Shown: positions 26,941 to 35,888, counted from the stretch's first letter. The stretch is DNA of 64,000 nucleotides from DASUSH01 sp963785155 (GCA_963785155.1 CAWAUB010000016.1:1-64000), one strand, 5' to 3'. Numbers and translations are program-made. Notes: a model not told the origin generated them from the sequence alone.

Positions 26941-27780
26941 ATGCTCACCAAGCTCAAGAACCACATCACTTATGCCAACGTCGTCGCGTCGATCGCGCTG
27001 TTCGCCGTCCTCGGCGGCGGCATGGCTGTCGCAGCGGGGCTGAAGAAGAACAGCGTCAAGTCGAAGCAGATCGCCGCCAACGCGGTCAAGGAGGCGGAGC
27101 TCGCCGCCGGCGCCGTCACCACCGACAAGCTCGCCGACAACGCGGCGACCGGCGCCAAGGTCGACGAGTCGACCCTCGGCCAGGTCCCGTCGGCAGCGTC
27201 CGCGGACTCGGCCCAGACGGCCAACAGCGCGCAGACGGCCCAGAACGCCGCCAACGCGCAGAACGCTACGAACGCAGCCAACGCGCAGAACGCGGTCAAT
27301 GCTCAGAACGCGGCAACGGCCGACCTGGCGGATGTCGCGACGTTCGCGGAGGACACCGACAGCGTGAACGGGCTCGTCGTCGACAAGCTGCGTCCCGACG
27401 GCGCCTCCGGTGCGGATTCGGACGACATCGACCTCGACGGCACGGCCGACATCGTCGTCCAGACGCCGGATTTCAATGTGCCTAACGGCGGGGCCGACAT
27501 CATGGCCGTGGCGAGCCTGAACCTCCGGAACGACGCGGCGACGGCATCCGAGGCGTTCTGCCAGCTCCGCTCCGACAACGGCGGGACGAGCATGGAATCG
27601 ACCGGCTACCTGGTCAACACCCCGGCCGTCAACAACTACGACGCGAACATGACGATGGTCGGGTTCGACACCAGCAACAACGTGGCTGGGCCGAACAACG
27701 TCCGCGTCATCTGCACCGGCACCGGCGACATCGATTTCGTCGAGGGCAACATCGGCGTCACGGTCTTCCCGACCGACTGA
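26941..27780 (+). CDS. Surface-anchored protein with (S/T/N)-Ala-X tripeptide repeats, copy 3
   Basis: 279 residues; ATG 26941 follows AGGAGAGGG. Signal anchor 11-33 (YANVVASIALFAVLGGGMAV), 10-residue repeats at about 38-82 (SKQIAANAVK, EAELAAGAVT, TDKLADNAAT), then 17 uninterrupted triplets at 87-137 with Ala every third residue from 88 to 136. The C-terminal domain of about 135 residues is rich in Asn, Asp and Gly with two Cys (AFCQLRSD, VICTGTG). Nothing enzymatic is visible. The gene follows its close relative by 320 bases and shares its leader element, suggesting co-regulated tandem surface antigens or adhesins. Confidence 0.72.
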   Translation: MLTKLKNHITYANVVASIALFAVLGGGMAVAAGLKKNSVKSKQIAANAVKEAELAAGAVTTDKLADNAATGAKVDESTLGQVPSAASADSAQTANSAQTAQNAANAQNATNAANAQNAVNAQNAATADLADVATFAEDTDSVNGLVVDKLRPDGASGADSDDIDLDGTADIVVQTPDFNVPNGGADIMAVASLNLRNDAATASEAFCQLRSDNGGTSMESTGYLVNTPAVNNYDANMTMVGFDTSNNVAGPNNVRVICTGTGDIDFVEGNIGVTVFPTD

Positions 27781-27824
27781 TAGCGGGGTTGACGGCGCAT
27801 GGATGCACAGGGACGACATGACGA

Positions 27825-27856
27825 GCGAGGCCGGCGGGCGACCCTGCCGGCCTCGC
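27825..27856 (+). terminator. Strong hairpin after repeat-protein copy 3
   Basis: GCGAGGCCGGC (27825-27835) pairs perfectly with GCCGGCCTCGC (27846-27856), 10-base loop, 45 bases after the stop. No T-tract. Same 11-bp design as the hairpin at 26645 but a different sequence. Confidence 0.5.
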
Positions 27857-27927
27857 CGCCGCTCGTGCAATGGCCTCCGGATACCTCGGGTACGCTCAGC
27901 GCCGTGAGCTCGAAACGAGGATCGGCG

Positions 27928-28554
27928 GTGCGCGTTTACGTGGCGGACGACCACCCGATCTACCGGGAGGGACTCTGCGGCGCGATCAAGGCGCGGCCCG
28001 ACCTCGAGCTGATCGGCGAGGCCGACGATGGCCGCGAGGCGCTCGAGGAGATCCGCGAGCTCCTGCCCGACGTCACCGTGCTCGACCTGAACATGCCGGG
28101 CATGACGGGTTTCGAGATCCTCGGGGCGTTGCAGCGCGACGAGATCGAGACGAACGTCGTCGTGCTCTCCGCGGCGAGCGACTCCGAGGCGGTCTTCAAG
28201 GCGGTCGCCGAGGGTGCCGTCGCCTACCTCCCCAAGGAGGCCGACCGCGACAAGGTCTGCGACGCGATCGCCGCCGCGGCGCGCGGCGAGGTCGTCCTCT
28301 CGCCCGAGATCCAGGCCGAGCTGGCGAGCGAGATCCGTACCGTCGGCCGCCAGGAGAAGGCGCCGCTCACACCGCGCGAGCGCGAGGTGCTGACGCTGAC
28401 CGCCCAGGGGCTCTCGGCGCCTGAGATCGGCTTCCAGCTCCACGTCAGCGCGGCGACGGTCAAGACCCACATGAAGAGTGCTTACGAGAAGCTCGGCGTT
28501 TCCGACCGCGCCGCGGCCGTCGCCGAGGCGATGCGCCAGGGCATCCTCGAGTGA
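27928..28554 (+). CDS. NarL/FixJ-family response regulator
   Basis: 208 residues from a GTG at 27928, preceded by AGGA at 6 bases. The receiver domain (1-120) carries the acidic pair in VYVADDHP, the phospho-acceptor Asp53 in VTVLDLNMPG, Ser in VVLSAAS and the Lys in YLPKEAD. The C-terminal LuxR-type HTH reads LTPREREVLTLTAQGLSAPEI, then HVSAATVKTHMKSAYEKLG. Its stop overlaps the sensor-kinase GTG by four bases, so the two form a coupled two-component system. Confidence 0.95.
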   Translation: MRVYVADDHPIYREGLCGAIKARPDLELIGEADDGREALEEIRELLPDVTVLDLNMPGMTGFEILGALQRDEIETNVVVLSAASDSEAVFKAVAEGAVAYLPKEADRDKVCDAIAAAARGEVVLSPEIQAELASEIRTVGRQEKAPLTPREREVLTLTAQGLSAPEIGFQLHVSAATVKTHMKSAYEKLGVSDRAAAVAEAMRQGILE

Positions 28555-30968
28555 CCGAGGGCGGGCGTACCCGCCCATACGGCCAGCGCGAGCTGACCTA
28601 TCTCGCGATCTGCCGGGTCCTCGCTGTCCCGCTCTTCGTCGGCCTGGTGGCGATCTCCGGCGACGAGTTCACGCCGGAGATCCTGGCGGTGATCGTCTTC
28701 GCGATCCCGTACACGGTCGGCCACGTCCTCTTCGCGCGATCGAAGGACTGGGACCTGATCGACGCACGGTGGTTCATCCCGTTCGACCTGATCCTGATCG
28801 GGGTCGCCGTCATCGCGAGCGGCGGGCCGAACTCGGAGGCGCCGGTCGTCTTCTACATCTGGACGGTGGCGATGGCGGTCCTCTATCCGCCACGAATCGT
28901 CATCTGGTGCGTGGCGGGCGCGACGGCGGCGATCCTTCTCACCAGCTTGCCGTACGCGCTAGACGGCGGCGAGGACCTGGAGGCGACGTTCACCAAGACG
29001 GCGATCGTGGCCTGGATCGGCGTGCTCACCTGGTGCGTCGCCGACGCGTTCTGGCGGCGCGAGAATCGGCTGAAGGAGTTGTCGACGATGCGGCGGCGAT
29101 TGCTCGCCGACGCCCTCAACGCCGAGGAGCGGGCGCGTCGCCGCCTGTCGGAGTCGCTTCAGCAGGACTCGCTGCAGGTTCTGATCTCGGCCGGCCAGGA
29201 CCTCGACGCCGGCGCCGCCGGCCGCCATCCCTGGATCGCCTCTCGGGCCCGGGAGCGGATCCGCCTCGCGGTGCGGTCGCTGCGCGACACGGTGCGCAGC
29301 CTGCATCCCGCTGCGGTGGCGCAGGCCGGGCTGGCGGCCGCGGTCGACGCGGTCGTCGAGCATGCGGTCGCTGGCAAGCCGATCACCCCGGACGTTCGGG
29401 TCGACCCGGAGGCATCCGGTTCGCACGACGGGCTCGTCGTCTCCCTTTCACGCGAACTCACCGCAAGTGCCGTCCGCGATCCCGAAGTGAGGAATCTCTC
29501 GGTCGTAGTCGGCCGGTCCGGAGATTGGCTCGAGGTCGAGCTGCGCGACGACGGAAGCGCACCTTCGAACCGGCCGATCGAGTCGGACCTGGAGCAGGGC
29601 GAGATCGAGCTGGCGGCCTCGCGGGAGCGGGTCGAGGCGGCGGGAGGAAAGTTCAGCCTGGGCGAAGCGCCCGAGGGCGGGTTCAGGGTGACCGCAAGCC
29701 TTCCCTTGACCGGAGACTCTGCGACGAACGGGAACGGTGCCGGCGGGTCGCGCCGATCGCGGCGCCACACCCGCCAGTACGGGCAGCGCGAGGTCGTCTA
29801 CTTCGCGATCGCGCGAGTTGCCTCGGTCCCAGTGTTCGCGACCCTGAACGCGGTCGCCGGCACCCCGCTCGACTTCCAGTTCCTGAGCGTCGTGATCGGC
29901 GCACTGATCTACAGCGTCGCTCTGCTTGTGAGCGCCGCGGGCCCGCGCTGGGACCGGATCGACCCACGGTGGTTCGCGACCAGCGACCTGATCCTGCTCG
30001 GGTTGACGATCACGGTGACGGGCGGGCCCGAGTCGCAGATCCGCGCGGTGTATTTCGTCTGGCCGGTGGCGCTCTCGATGCTCCTGCCGCCGCGCCTCGT
30101 CCTGGGTTTCGCCGCGGGCGCGATGGCGAGCTTCGCGCTCTTCTCGCTCCCCACCGTGATCGGCGGCCCGGAGTCGGACCTTCGTGCGCTCGGCACCTTC
30201 GAGATCAGCCTGCTCTGGATAACGACGGTGAGCTGGTTCGTCTCGACCTCCTTCTACAACCGCGCGAAGAGCATCGAGCGGCTATCCGAGCTGCGCCAGA
30301 AGCTCCTCGCAGAGGCGCTGAACGCTGAGGACCGCGCCCGGCGCCGGCTCTCCCAGGGCCTGCACGACGACGCCCTCCAGGTCCTGCTCGCGGCGGGCCA
30401 GGACCTCGACGTCGGCCTTCGTGGCGACGACGCGATGCTCGAGCGGGGCCGCGAGGAGCTTCGCCTTGCGATCCGCCGCCTTCAGGACGTGATCCGCGGG
30501 CTCGACCCGGCGGCGATCGAGCACGGCGGCCTTGCGGGCGGCATCGACGCGGTGGTGGAGGAATGGGCGAGGCGGGGGAGTTTCGTGGCCGACGTCCGCG
30601 TCGACCCGGCCGCCTCGGGCACCCAGGACGCACTGGTCTTCTCGATCGTGCGCGAGATGGTCTCGAACGCGGCCAAGCATTCCGAGGCCGGCGCGTTCAC
30701 GGTGGAGGTGGCGCGGGCCGGTGACGACGTCCAGATCGAGGTCGCGGACGACGGCCGCGGCATGGAGGTCCAGCGGCCGCGGACCGCGATCCGCGAGGGA
30801 CACATCGGCCTGGCCTCCTGTCGCGAGCGGGTGGAGGTCGCGGGCGGGCAGATGACTGTCGACTCGGCGCCAGGAGCGGGCATGCGCGTCTCGATCACGC
30901 TCCCCGATCCGCTTCGTGCCGAGCCAATCCCACCACCGGAATCCCAGCCGGAGCCCGCCCTCGCCTGA
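28551..30968 (+). CDS. Tandem NarX-type sensor kinase: N-terminal pseudokinase fused to active kinase
   Basis: 805 residues made of two homologous halves, each with about six membrane segments, a HisKA_3 dimerisation helix and a HATPase domain. They start PYGQRELTYLAICRVLAVPL and QYGQREVVYFAIARVASVPV. In the second half the phospho-acceptor is present (GLHDDALQ, His605), as are the N box (SNAAKHS) and the ATP-lid motif DDGRGM. In the first half the same positions read SLQQDSLQ (Gln204), TASAVRDP and DDGSAPS, so it has lost the His, the N-box Asn and the glycines. It is therefore a pseudokinase on the same chain. It is coupled to the NarL-type regulator; the ligand is unknown. Confidence 0.92.
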   Translation: MTEGGRTRPYGQRELTYLAICRVLAVPLFVGLVAISGDEFTPEILAVIVFAIPYTVGHVLFARSKDWDLIDARWFIPFDLILIGVAVIASGGPNSEAPVVFYIWTVAMAVLYPPRIVIWCVAGATAAILLTSLPYALDGGEDLEATFTKTAIVAWIGVLTWCVADAFWRRENRLKELSTMRRRLLADALNAEERARRRLSESLQQDSLQVLISAGQDLDAGAAGRHPWIASRARERIRLAVRSLRDTVRSLHPAAVAQAGLAAAVDAVVEHAVAGKPITPDVRVDPEASGSHDGLVVSLSRELTASAVRDPEVRNLSVVVGRSGDWLEVELRDDGSAPSNRPIESDLEQGEIELAASRERVEAAGGKFSLGEAPEGGFRVTASLPLTGDSATNGNGAGGSRRSRRHTRQYGQREVVYFAIARVASVPVFATLNAVAGTPLDFQFLSVVIGALIYSVALLVSAAGPRWDRIDPRWFATSDLILLGLTITVTGGPESQIRAVYFVWPVALSMLLPPRLVLGFAAGAMASFALFSLPTVIGGPESDLRALGTFEISLLWITTVSWFVSTSFYNRAKSIERLSELRQKLLAEALNAEDRARRRLSQGLHDDALQVLLAAGQDLDVGLRGDDAMLERGREELRLAIRRLQDVIRGLDPAAIEHGGLAGGIDAVVEEWARRGSFVADVRVDPAASGTQDALVFSIVREMVSNAAKHSEAGAFTVEVARAGDDVQIEVADDGRGMEVQRPRTAIREGHIGLASCRERVEVAGGQMTVDSAPGAGMRVSITLPDPLRAEPIPPPESQPEPALA

Positions 30969-31017
30969 ACTCGTACGGCGTGCGCTCACCGGTGCGGTGG
31001 TACCTTCGCCGAGCCTC

Positions 31018-31683
31018 ATGGATGAGCCAGGAACAGGCGGGCCCGGGGGGAGCCTTCGCCGAAGGGATCTGATGCGCCACGCCGGCCACCTCGGCCTGGC
31101 GGCGGCGATCGCATCCGCGCTTCCGGTCGCCGCGCGCATGGCCAGGCCCGAGCCCGCGCTGGCTCAGGACCCGAACCTGACCGACGGCATCCTGCAGGCC
31201 TTCTTCGACACGATGATCCCTGGCCGCAAGGTCGACGTGACGCAGCTCGGCAACCCGATCCACCCGCTCGCGATCGCGGGCGTCGATCCCGAGCCCGGTG
31301 CGGTCGAGGCCGACGCCCTGCTGCTCGCGCACAACGCGAAGATCGGCTTCGACCTGCTCGCGCCGGCCCTGCTTGCCGACCTCGCGGCGCGATCGGTCGC
31401 TGTCGGCGGCGGCCAGTTCCTCGACCTGAACTTCGATGCACGTGAGGCGGTTTGCGTCAACGGGCTGGCCTTCTCCAACCCGGACCGAGTGGTCTGGGAG
31501 GCCGGGGCGGCGATCCCGTTCACCGCGTTCTGCGCGGCGGGGAACACCCCGGACGCGACCCGCGCGACAGCCGTCGGCTACCAGGTGATGGGCCACCCCG
31601 GGGTCGCGCCGAAGGGATACAAGGACTTCTCCTACCGCCGCCGGCTGAATCGGGAGATCACCGAGAAGGGGTACCTCGCGTAA
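31018..31683 (+). CDS. Tat-exported partner subunit of GMC oxidoreductase
   Basis: 221 residues. The N-terminus has a twin-arginine signal (SLRRRDLMRHAGHLGLAAAI, cleavage near ALAQ). The mature part resembles DUF5987/gluconate-dehydrogenase subunit 3-like proteins that accompany GMC flavoenzymes in actinobacteria: ILQAFFDTMIPGRKVD, then VMGHPGVAPKGYKDFSYRRR. ATG 31018 is preferred; a longer reading from 30916 puts 34 extra residues before the signal. Its stop overlaps the next start (TAATG), so the two proteins are probably made together and exported as a complex, the flavoprotein riding on this Tat signal (inference). Confidence 0.72.
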   Translation: MDEPGTGGPGGSLRRRDLMRHAGHLGLAAAIASALPVAARMARPEPALAQDPNLTDGILQAFFDTMIPGRKVDVTQLGNPIHPLAIAGVDPEPGAVEADALLLAHNAKIGFDLLAPALLADLAARSVAVGGGQFLDLNFDAREAVCVNGLAFSNPDRVVWEAGAAIPFTAFCAAGNTPDATRATAVGYQVMGHPGVAPKGYKDFSYRRRLNREITEKGYLA

Positions 31684-33350
31684 TGGCCGAGCAGGTCGAC
31701 GTCTGCATCGTCGGCTCGGGTTTCGGTGGCTCGATCGCGGCATGGCGGCTCGCCGAGCTCTACCGGGCCAACGACTCCGACGCCTCCGTGATGGTGCTCG
31801 AGCGAGGGATCCGCAAGGGCCACACCGACTTCAGCCAGTCGATGGACGTCGAAAGCCTCTCGGAGTCATACGGGCTGATCCAGGGCCAGGGCGCGCAGAT
31901 CGTCGTCGCCAACCTCGTCGGCGGCGGCTCGAACCTCTATCTGGCGGCGTCGCTGCGGTCGCCGACCGAGACGTTCGAGCGGCGCGACCGCCACCCGGCC
32001 GACCCGCCGACCCGGCGCATGTGGCCGGCGGAGATCAGCCGGGCGACGCTGGATCCCTTCTACTCGCGGGTCGAGGCGGCGCTGAGGGTGCGGCAGCCGT
32101 CCTGGAAGGAAGTTTCCAAGTCCGGCGGGATCTGGGCGGCCGCGCTGCGCGAGGCCGGCCACACCTGCGACCGAGTGCCGCTGGCGATCGACTTCGACCG
32201 CTGTGTCGATGCGAAGTGGTGTTACACGGGCTGCGTCTTCGGCGCGAAGAACTCGGTGATCACCAACTACCTGGCGTCGGCGGAGCGCAGCGGGGTCGAG
32301 GTGCGGCCGCTGATGCAGGTGAACGAAGTGGTGCCGTCGAACGCGCGGCCATACCGCTGGATCGTCCGGGGGTCGACGCTCGATCCGGCGACGAAGGCCG
32401 GGACGGGGTCATTCGAGATCGAGTGCAAGGTGGCGATCCTCTCGGCGGGGGCGATGGGGACTCCGCCGATCCTGATGCGCTCTCGTCAGAACGGTGGGCT
32501 TTCCGGGGTCTCGTCCCATCTCGGCCGCCATCTCGGCGTCAACGGCGACCACGTCGCGGCGGTCGAGATCGACCCGAAGAAGGTCCGCTCGCTCCTCGAC
32601 CTGCCCGGGTACTCGTCCTTCCACAAGGGCAAGCCGATAACGACGATGACCTACGACTTCTGGGTCGGCAAGGAAGGCAACAAGCACGACGGCACCCGCT
32701 TCAACCTCCAGGAGATCCTGCTCTCGCAGCTGACCAACTTCCTCTACGACGACGGCACCGGCAAGGCCGGCGACGGCCCGTCGTGGTGGGGGCGCGACAA
32801 GAAGCGGTCGATCTCCACCTGGTCGAGCCACATCGAGCTCCTCGCGATGGTCGAGGACACCCACGACGGCGAGTTCTACGGTGCTCCGCCGACCGGCAAC
32901 GGGCACGTGCAGCCGAACGGCGGCCCGGTCGGGATCGGCCTCTTCAACTACGAGCTCTCGCCGCAGTCGACGCGGATCCGCGAGGAGGCCGACGCGGCGA
33001 TGAAGCGGATCGTCGAGCGCCGCGGCCTGGGCAAGTTCCTCAAGCTGACCGAGACCGCCGGCGCCTACGCGTCGCACCCGCTCGGCGGCTGCCGGATGGC
33101 CGACGAGGTCGGGCTCGGCGTGACCGACCAAGGCTGCGAGGTCTTCGGCAACGAGGGGCTCTTCTGCATGGACTCCTCGGCGATCCCCACCAGCCTCGGC
33201 GTCAACCCGTCACTGACGATTTCGGCCGTGTGCGAGCGAGCTGCCGCCCAGCTCGTCTCCCGCGCCGCCGACTTCGAGCTGCCCGCCCCGCCGGCCGGCT
33301 TCAAGCACAAGGTGCCGCGGGAAATCGTCGGCGACCGCGTCGTGCCCTAG
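31683..33350 (+). CDS. GMC-family FAD oxidoreductase (cholesterol oxidase-like)
   Basis: 555 residues. The FAD-binding motif VDVCIVGSGFGGSIAAWRLA is at the N-terminus; NLVGGGSNLYLAAS is the second flavin loop. The C-terminal catalytic region ASHPLGGCRMADEVG (His) and GLFCMDSSAIPTSLGVNPSL match cholesterol-oxidase-type GMC enzymes. It oxidises an alcohol, possibly a sterol or other hydrophobic ring alcohol, with FAD. No signal peptide of its own; the Tat-targeted partner immediately upstream may carry it out. Confidence 0.88.
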   Translation: MAEQVDVCIVGSGFGGSIAAWRLAELYRANDSDASVMVLERGIRKGHTDFSQSMDVESLSESYGLIQGQGAQIVVANLVGGGSNLYLAASLRSPTETFERRDRHPADPPTRRMWPAEISRATLDPFYSRVEAALRVRQPSWKEVSKSGGIWAAALREAGHTCDRVPLAIDFDRCVDAKWCYTGCVFGAKNSVITNYLASAERSGVEVRPLMQVNEVVPSNARPYRWIVRGSTLDPATKAGTGSFEIECKVAILSAGAMGTPPILMRSRQNGGLSGVSSHLGRHLGVNGDHVAAVEIDPKKVRSLLDLPGYSSFHKGKPITTMTYDFWVGKEGNKHDGTRFNLQEILLSQLTNFLYDDGTGKAGDGPSWWGRDKKRSISTWSSHIELLAMVEDTHDGEFYGAPPTGNGHVQPNGGPVGIGLFNYELSPQSTRIREEADAAMKRIVERRGLGKFLKLTETAGAYASHPLGGCRMADEVGLGVTDQGCEVFGNEGLFCMDSSAIPTSLGVNPSLTISAVCERAAAQLVSRAADFELPAPPAGFKHKVPREIVGDRVVP

Positions 33351-33445
33351 CCCGCCCACCCCGGTGCTAACGTCTGCGCGTCGCCTGTGAACGACGACGA
33401 CCCTCCTCGAAGTACCAACCCCCCTGAGCCCTTCGCGGCCCAGCG

Positions 33446-34762
33446 ATGAGCGATCTCCTGCTGATCCTCGTCCTGCTGTTGCTGGTCGCGATCAACGGCC
33501 TGTTCGTGGCTGCGGAGTTCGCGCTCGTGCGTACCCGCAAGAGCCGGATCGAGGCGCTGGAGAAGGACGGGGTCCGACAGGCCAGCAGGGTCCTCAAGCA
33601 GATCAAGCACATCGACGAGTACCTCTCCGCCTGCCAGGTCGGGATCACGATGGCCTCGATCGGGATCGGCTTCATCGGCGAGCCGGCGATCGCCGACCTG
33701 GTCGAGCCGATCTTCGGCGACCTCTCGCACGGAGTCGCGATCGCGATCTCGTTCGTGATCGCCTACACCCTGACCACTTCGCTGCACATCACCGTCGGTG
33801 AGCAGGTGCCGAAGATGCTGGCGATCAGCCGCGCGGAGCGCACCGCGCTGATCCTCGCCGCGCCGGTCTCCGCCTTCCGCTGGATCAGCCTTCCGTTCAC
33901 CTCGCTGCTGACCAAGATCTCGAACGCGATCCTGCGTCTATTCGGGGTCAAGCCGGGCGACCTCGAGGAGAAGCACTCGTCGGATGACCTGAAGGCGATC
34001 ATCAGCCAGTCCGCCTTCGGCGGCGAGCTCGACCCCGGCGAGGCGGGAATGCTCTCCGGCGTCTTCCACTTCCACGAGCAGCAGTCGCGCGAGGTGATGA
34101 CCCCGATCCCGGCCGTGGTCACGGTCGACGCCTCCGAGGACGTCGAGGCCGCGCTCCGCCGCTGCGTCTCCTCCGGCCACACCCGGCTCGTCGTGATCGA
34201 GGACGACAACCCCGATCGCGTCCGCGGCATCGTCCACAACAACAGCCTCGCCCGGCTCTACATGAACGCTGGCCCCGAGACGTCGATCGAGCCTGCGATC
34301 CGCCCGGCCCCGGTCTTCCCGGAGACGAAGCCGCTCGACGACCTGCTGGCCGAGCTGCAGCGCCAGCGCAGCTCGATGGGAATCGTCGCCGACGAGTATG
34401 GACGCACGGTCGGCATCGTCACCGTCGAGGACGTGCTCGAGGAGGTCGTTGGGGAGATCGAGGACGAGACCGATCCGCAAGCCGAGTCCGTCCGCCGGCT
34501 GGCCGACGGCGATTGGTACGTGCGCGGCCACGTCTCCCTCGGCGACCTCGAGGACGCCGGGATCGAGCTTCCCGTCGATACCGACGCCTTCAACTCCGTC
34601 GGCGGCTACGTCTTCTCCGAGCTCGGCCGCCTGCCGAAGCGCGGCGACACCGTCCGCTCCGACGGCTACTCGATCAGGGTCGAGTCGGTCCGCGAGAATC
34701 GGATCGTGGCCGTGCGGATCTCGCCTCCGGGGGCGACTCCGGCCGCACCGGACGGGGACTGA
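33446..34762 (+). CDS. CNNM/CorC-type transporter-associated protein (DUF21-CBS-CorC)
   Basis: 438 residues. DUF21 membrane domain about 1-190 with four hydrophobic segments (LLLILVLLLLVAINGLFVAA, EQVPKMLAI), paired CBS domains about 205-335 (VMTPIPAVVTVDASE, GIVADEYGRTVGIVTVEDVL) and a C-terminal CorC/HlyC domain about 350-430 (GHVSLGDLEDAGIELP, YVFSELGRLPKRGD). Family members are implicated in magnesium or cobalt efflux; older hemolysin-C names are not informative. Convergent with the broken repeat-family gene 3 bases away. Confidence 0.93.
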   Translation: MSDLLLILVLLLLVAINGLFVAAEFALVRTRKSRIEALEKDGVRQASRVLKQIKHIDEYLSACQVGITMASIGIGFIGEPAIADLVEPIFGDLSHGVAIAISFVIAYTLTTSLHITVGEQVPKMLAISRAERTALILAAPVSAFRWISLPFTSLLTKISNAILRLFGVKPGDLEEKHSSDDLKAIISQSAFGGELDPGEAGMLSGVFHFHEQQSREVMTPIPAVVTVDASEDVEAALRRCVSSGHTRLVVIEDDNPDRVRGIVHNNSLARLYMNAGPETSIEPAIRPAPVFPETKPLDDLLAELQRQRSSMGIVADEYGRTVGIVTVEDVLEEVVGEIEDETDPQAESVRRLADGDWYVRGHVSLGDLEDAGIELPVDTDAFNSVGGYVFSELGRLPKRGDTVRSDGYSIRVESVRENRIVAVRISPPGATPAAPDGD

Positions 34763-34765
34763 GCT

Positions 34766-35475
34766 TCAGGCGCCGGCCGTCCAGACGCTGAGCGAGGAGA
34801 CGGTCTTCGTAGACATGCTGGCCGCTGAGTCCCGGCACTCAAGCGTGACGGAGTGGTCTCCCGCTTCGAGCTGGCGCGCGAAGGCGGCCGAGAGCGAGGC
34901 GCCATTGACGGCGGCGATTCGGGACCTGGGTGCTGTACGTGGCGCCAGGGACGCCGTCGATCGCGATGTAAGCAGGACGCGAAGTCGTCGGCGCCCGCGC
35001 CGTCGCTGTGGATGGTGAGCGAGGCTGACGCAAGGACTGCGCGACGGGCTCGGCGTCGTCAGCGTGACTGTGTTCATCACCCCGGGGCAACCGGCATCGG
35101 GACGTCGGTTTCGTCCTGATCGAAGCCCGACACCGTTTGAAGCTGCGCGGCCGTCTTGCCACCAAGCGTCAGCGCGCTGTCCGCGCTCGCTGCGGACGGG
35201 ACCTGGCCGAAGGTCGACAAGTCCGCCTTCGCGCCGGTAACCGCGCCGTCCGCGAGCTTCGCGCCGATGATCGCGCCGGCAGCGATCTTGGCCTCGGTTA
35301 TCGCACCGTCCTTGACCTTCTTGGTCACGACGGCGCCCTTCTTCAACTGCTTCTTGCCGACGCTGTTCTTCTTCAATGCCGCGATCGCGAAGGTGCCGCC
35401 TCCGATCGCGAGGAAGATCGCGAGTGTCGCGAGGACGTTGGAGTAGGTGAGGCGGGCGCGGATCCGATCGATCAT
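34766..35475 (-). pseudogene. Repeat-family surface protein, copy 4, several frameshifts
   Basis: ATG 35475 follows AAAGGAG. The N-terminus is intact (YSNVLATLAIFLAIGGGTFA anchor; repeats KKGAVVTKKV, KDGAITEAKI, AAGAIIGAKL, ADGAVTGAKA; then FGQVPSAASADSAL). Unlike copies 1-3 only two or three Ala triplets follow. Near 35083 the frame breaks, and at least three more single-base breaks occur before the end. Recoverable pieces are MNTVTLTTPSPS, ASASLTIHSDGAGADDF, PAYIAIDGVPGATYSTQ and HSVTLECRDSAASM, ending WTAGA. The C-terminal domain is therefore present as sequence; either the consensus is wrong or the gene is decaying. Confidence 0.65.
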
Positions 35476-35588
35476 CTCGGGCTCCTTTCGCGCGATTCGG
35501 GTGTCCGGAAGCTACTCCGACAGCCGGGGTTCCGTCCGTGGCCGTGCGTAGCGTGCCGTTCAGTCTCGGCGACGGAAGGAGGCCCACG

Positions 35589-35888
35589 ATGTGGGTCGTT
35601 CGACTTACGGACAAGCAGCTTGAGGTATTGAGAGCGCTACTGCGCTCCGAGGACCATCTAGGCCCCGCCCTCCAGCGCTCGCTCGAGGCGCTCGAGCTTG
35701 CCCGCTGGGACGACCTCCCCGACGCGCAGCTTCCCTGGGGCGACGTCTCGTCGACGGCGCGGCGGCAGGGGATCTCCGAGGCCGACGTCGTGTGGGACCT
35801 CTGCGGCAAGCACGAGGAGCCGGCCGCGCCCAAGCGGCCGAAGAAGGCCCGGCGCAAGAAGGCCGGCACCCGCAAGTCCTCCGCGTAG
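35589..35888 (+). CDS. Small protein with basic Lys/Arg/Pro tail
   Basis: 99 residues; ATG 35589 follows GGAAGGAGG at an ideal distance. The N-terminal part is helical (VVRLTDKQLEVLRALLRSED, LGPALQRSLEALELARWDDL). The last 25 residues are almost all Lys, Arg, Ala and Pro (PKRPKKARRKKAGTRKSSA), a tail like those of histone-H1-like or other nucleic-acid-binding proteins. Function unknown. Divergent from the broken repeat-family gene. Confidence 0.6.
   Translation: MWVVRLTDKQLEVLRALLRSEDHLGPALQRSLEALELARWDDLPDAQLPWGDVSSTARRQGISEADVVWDLCGKHEEPAAPKRPKKARRKKAGTRKSSA

Noticed and set aside
26617..28578. 653-residue minus-strand open frame
   Set aside because: Antisense to the third repeat protein and the response regulator; no domain and wrong codon-position GC pattern.
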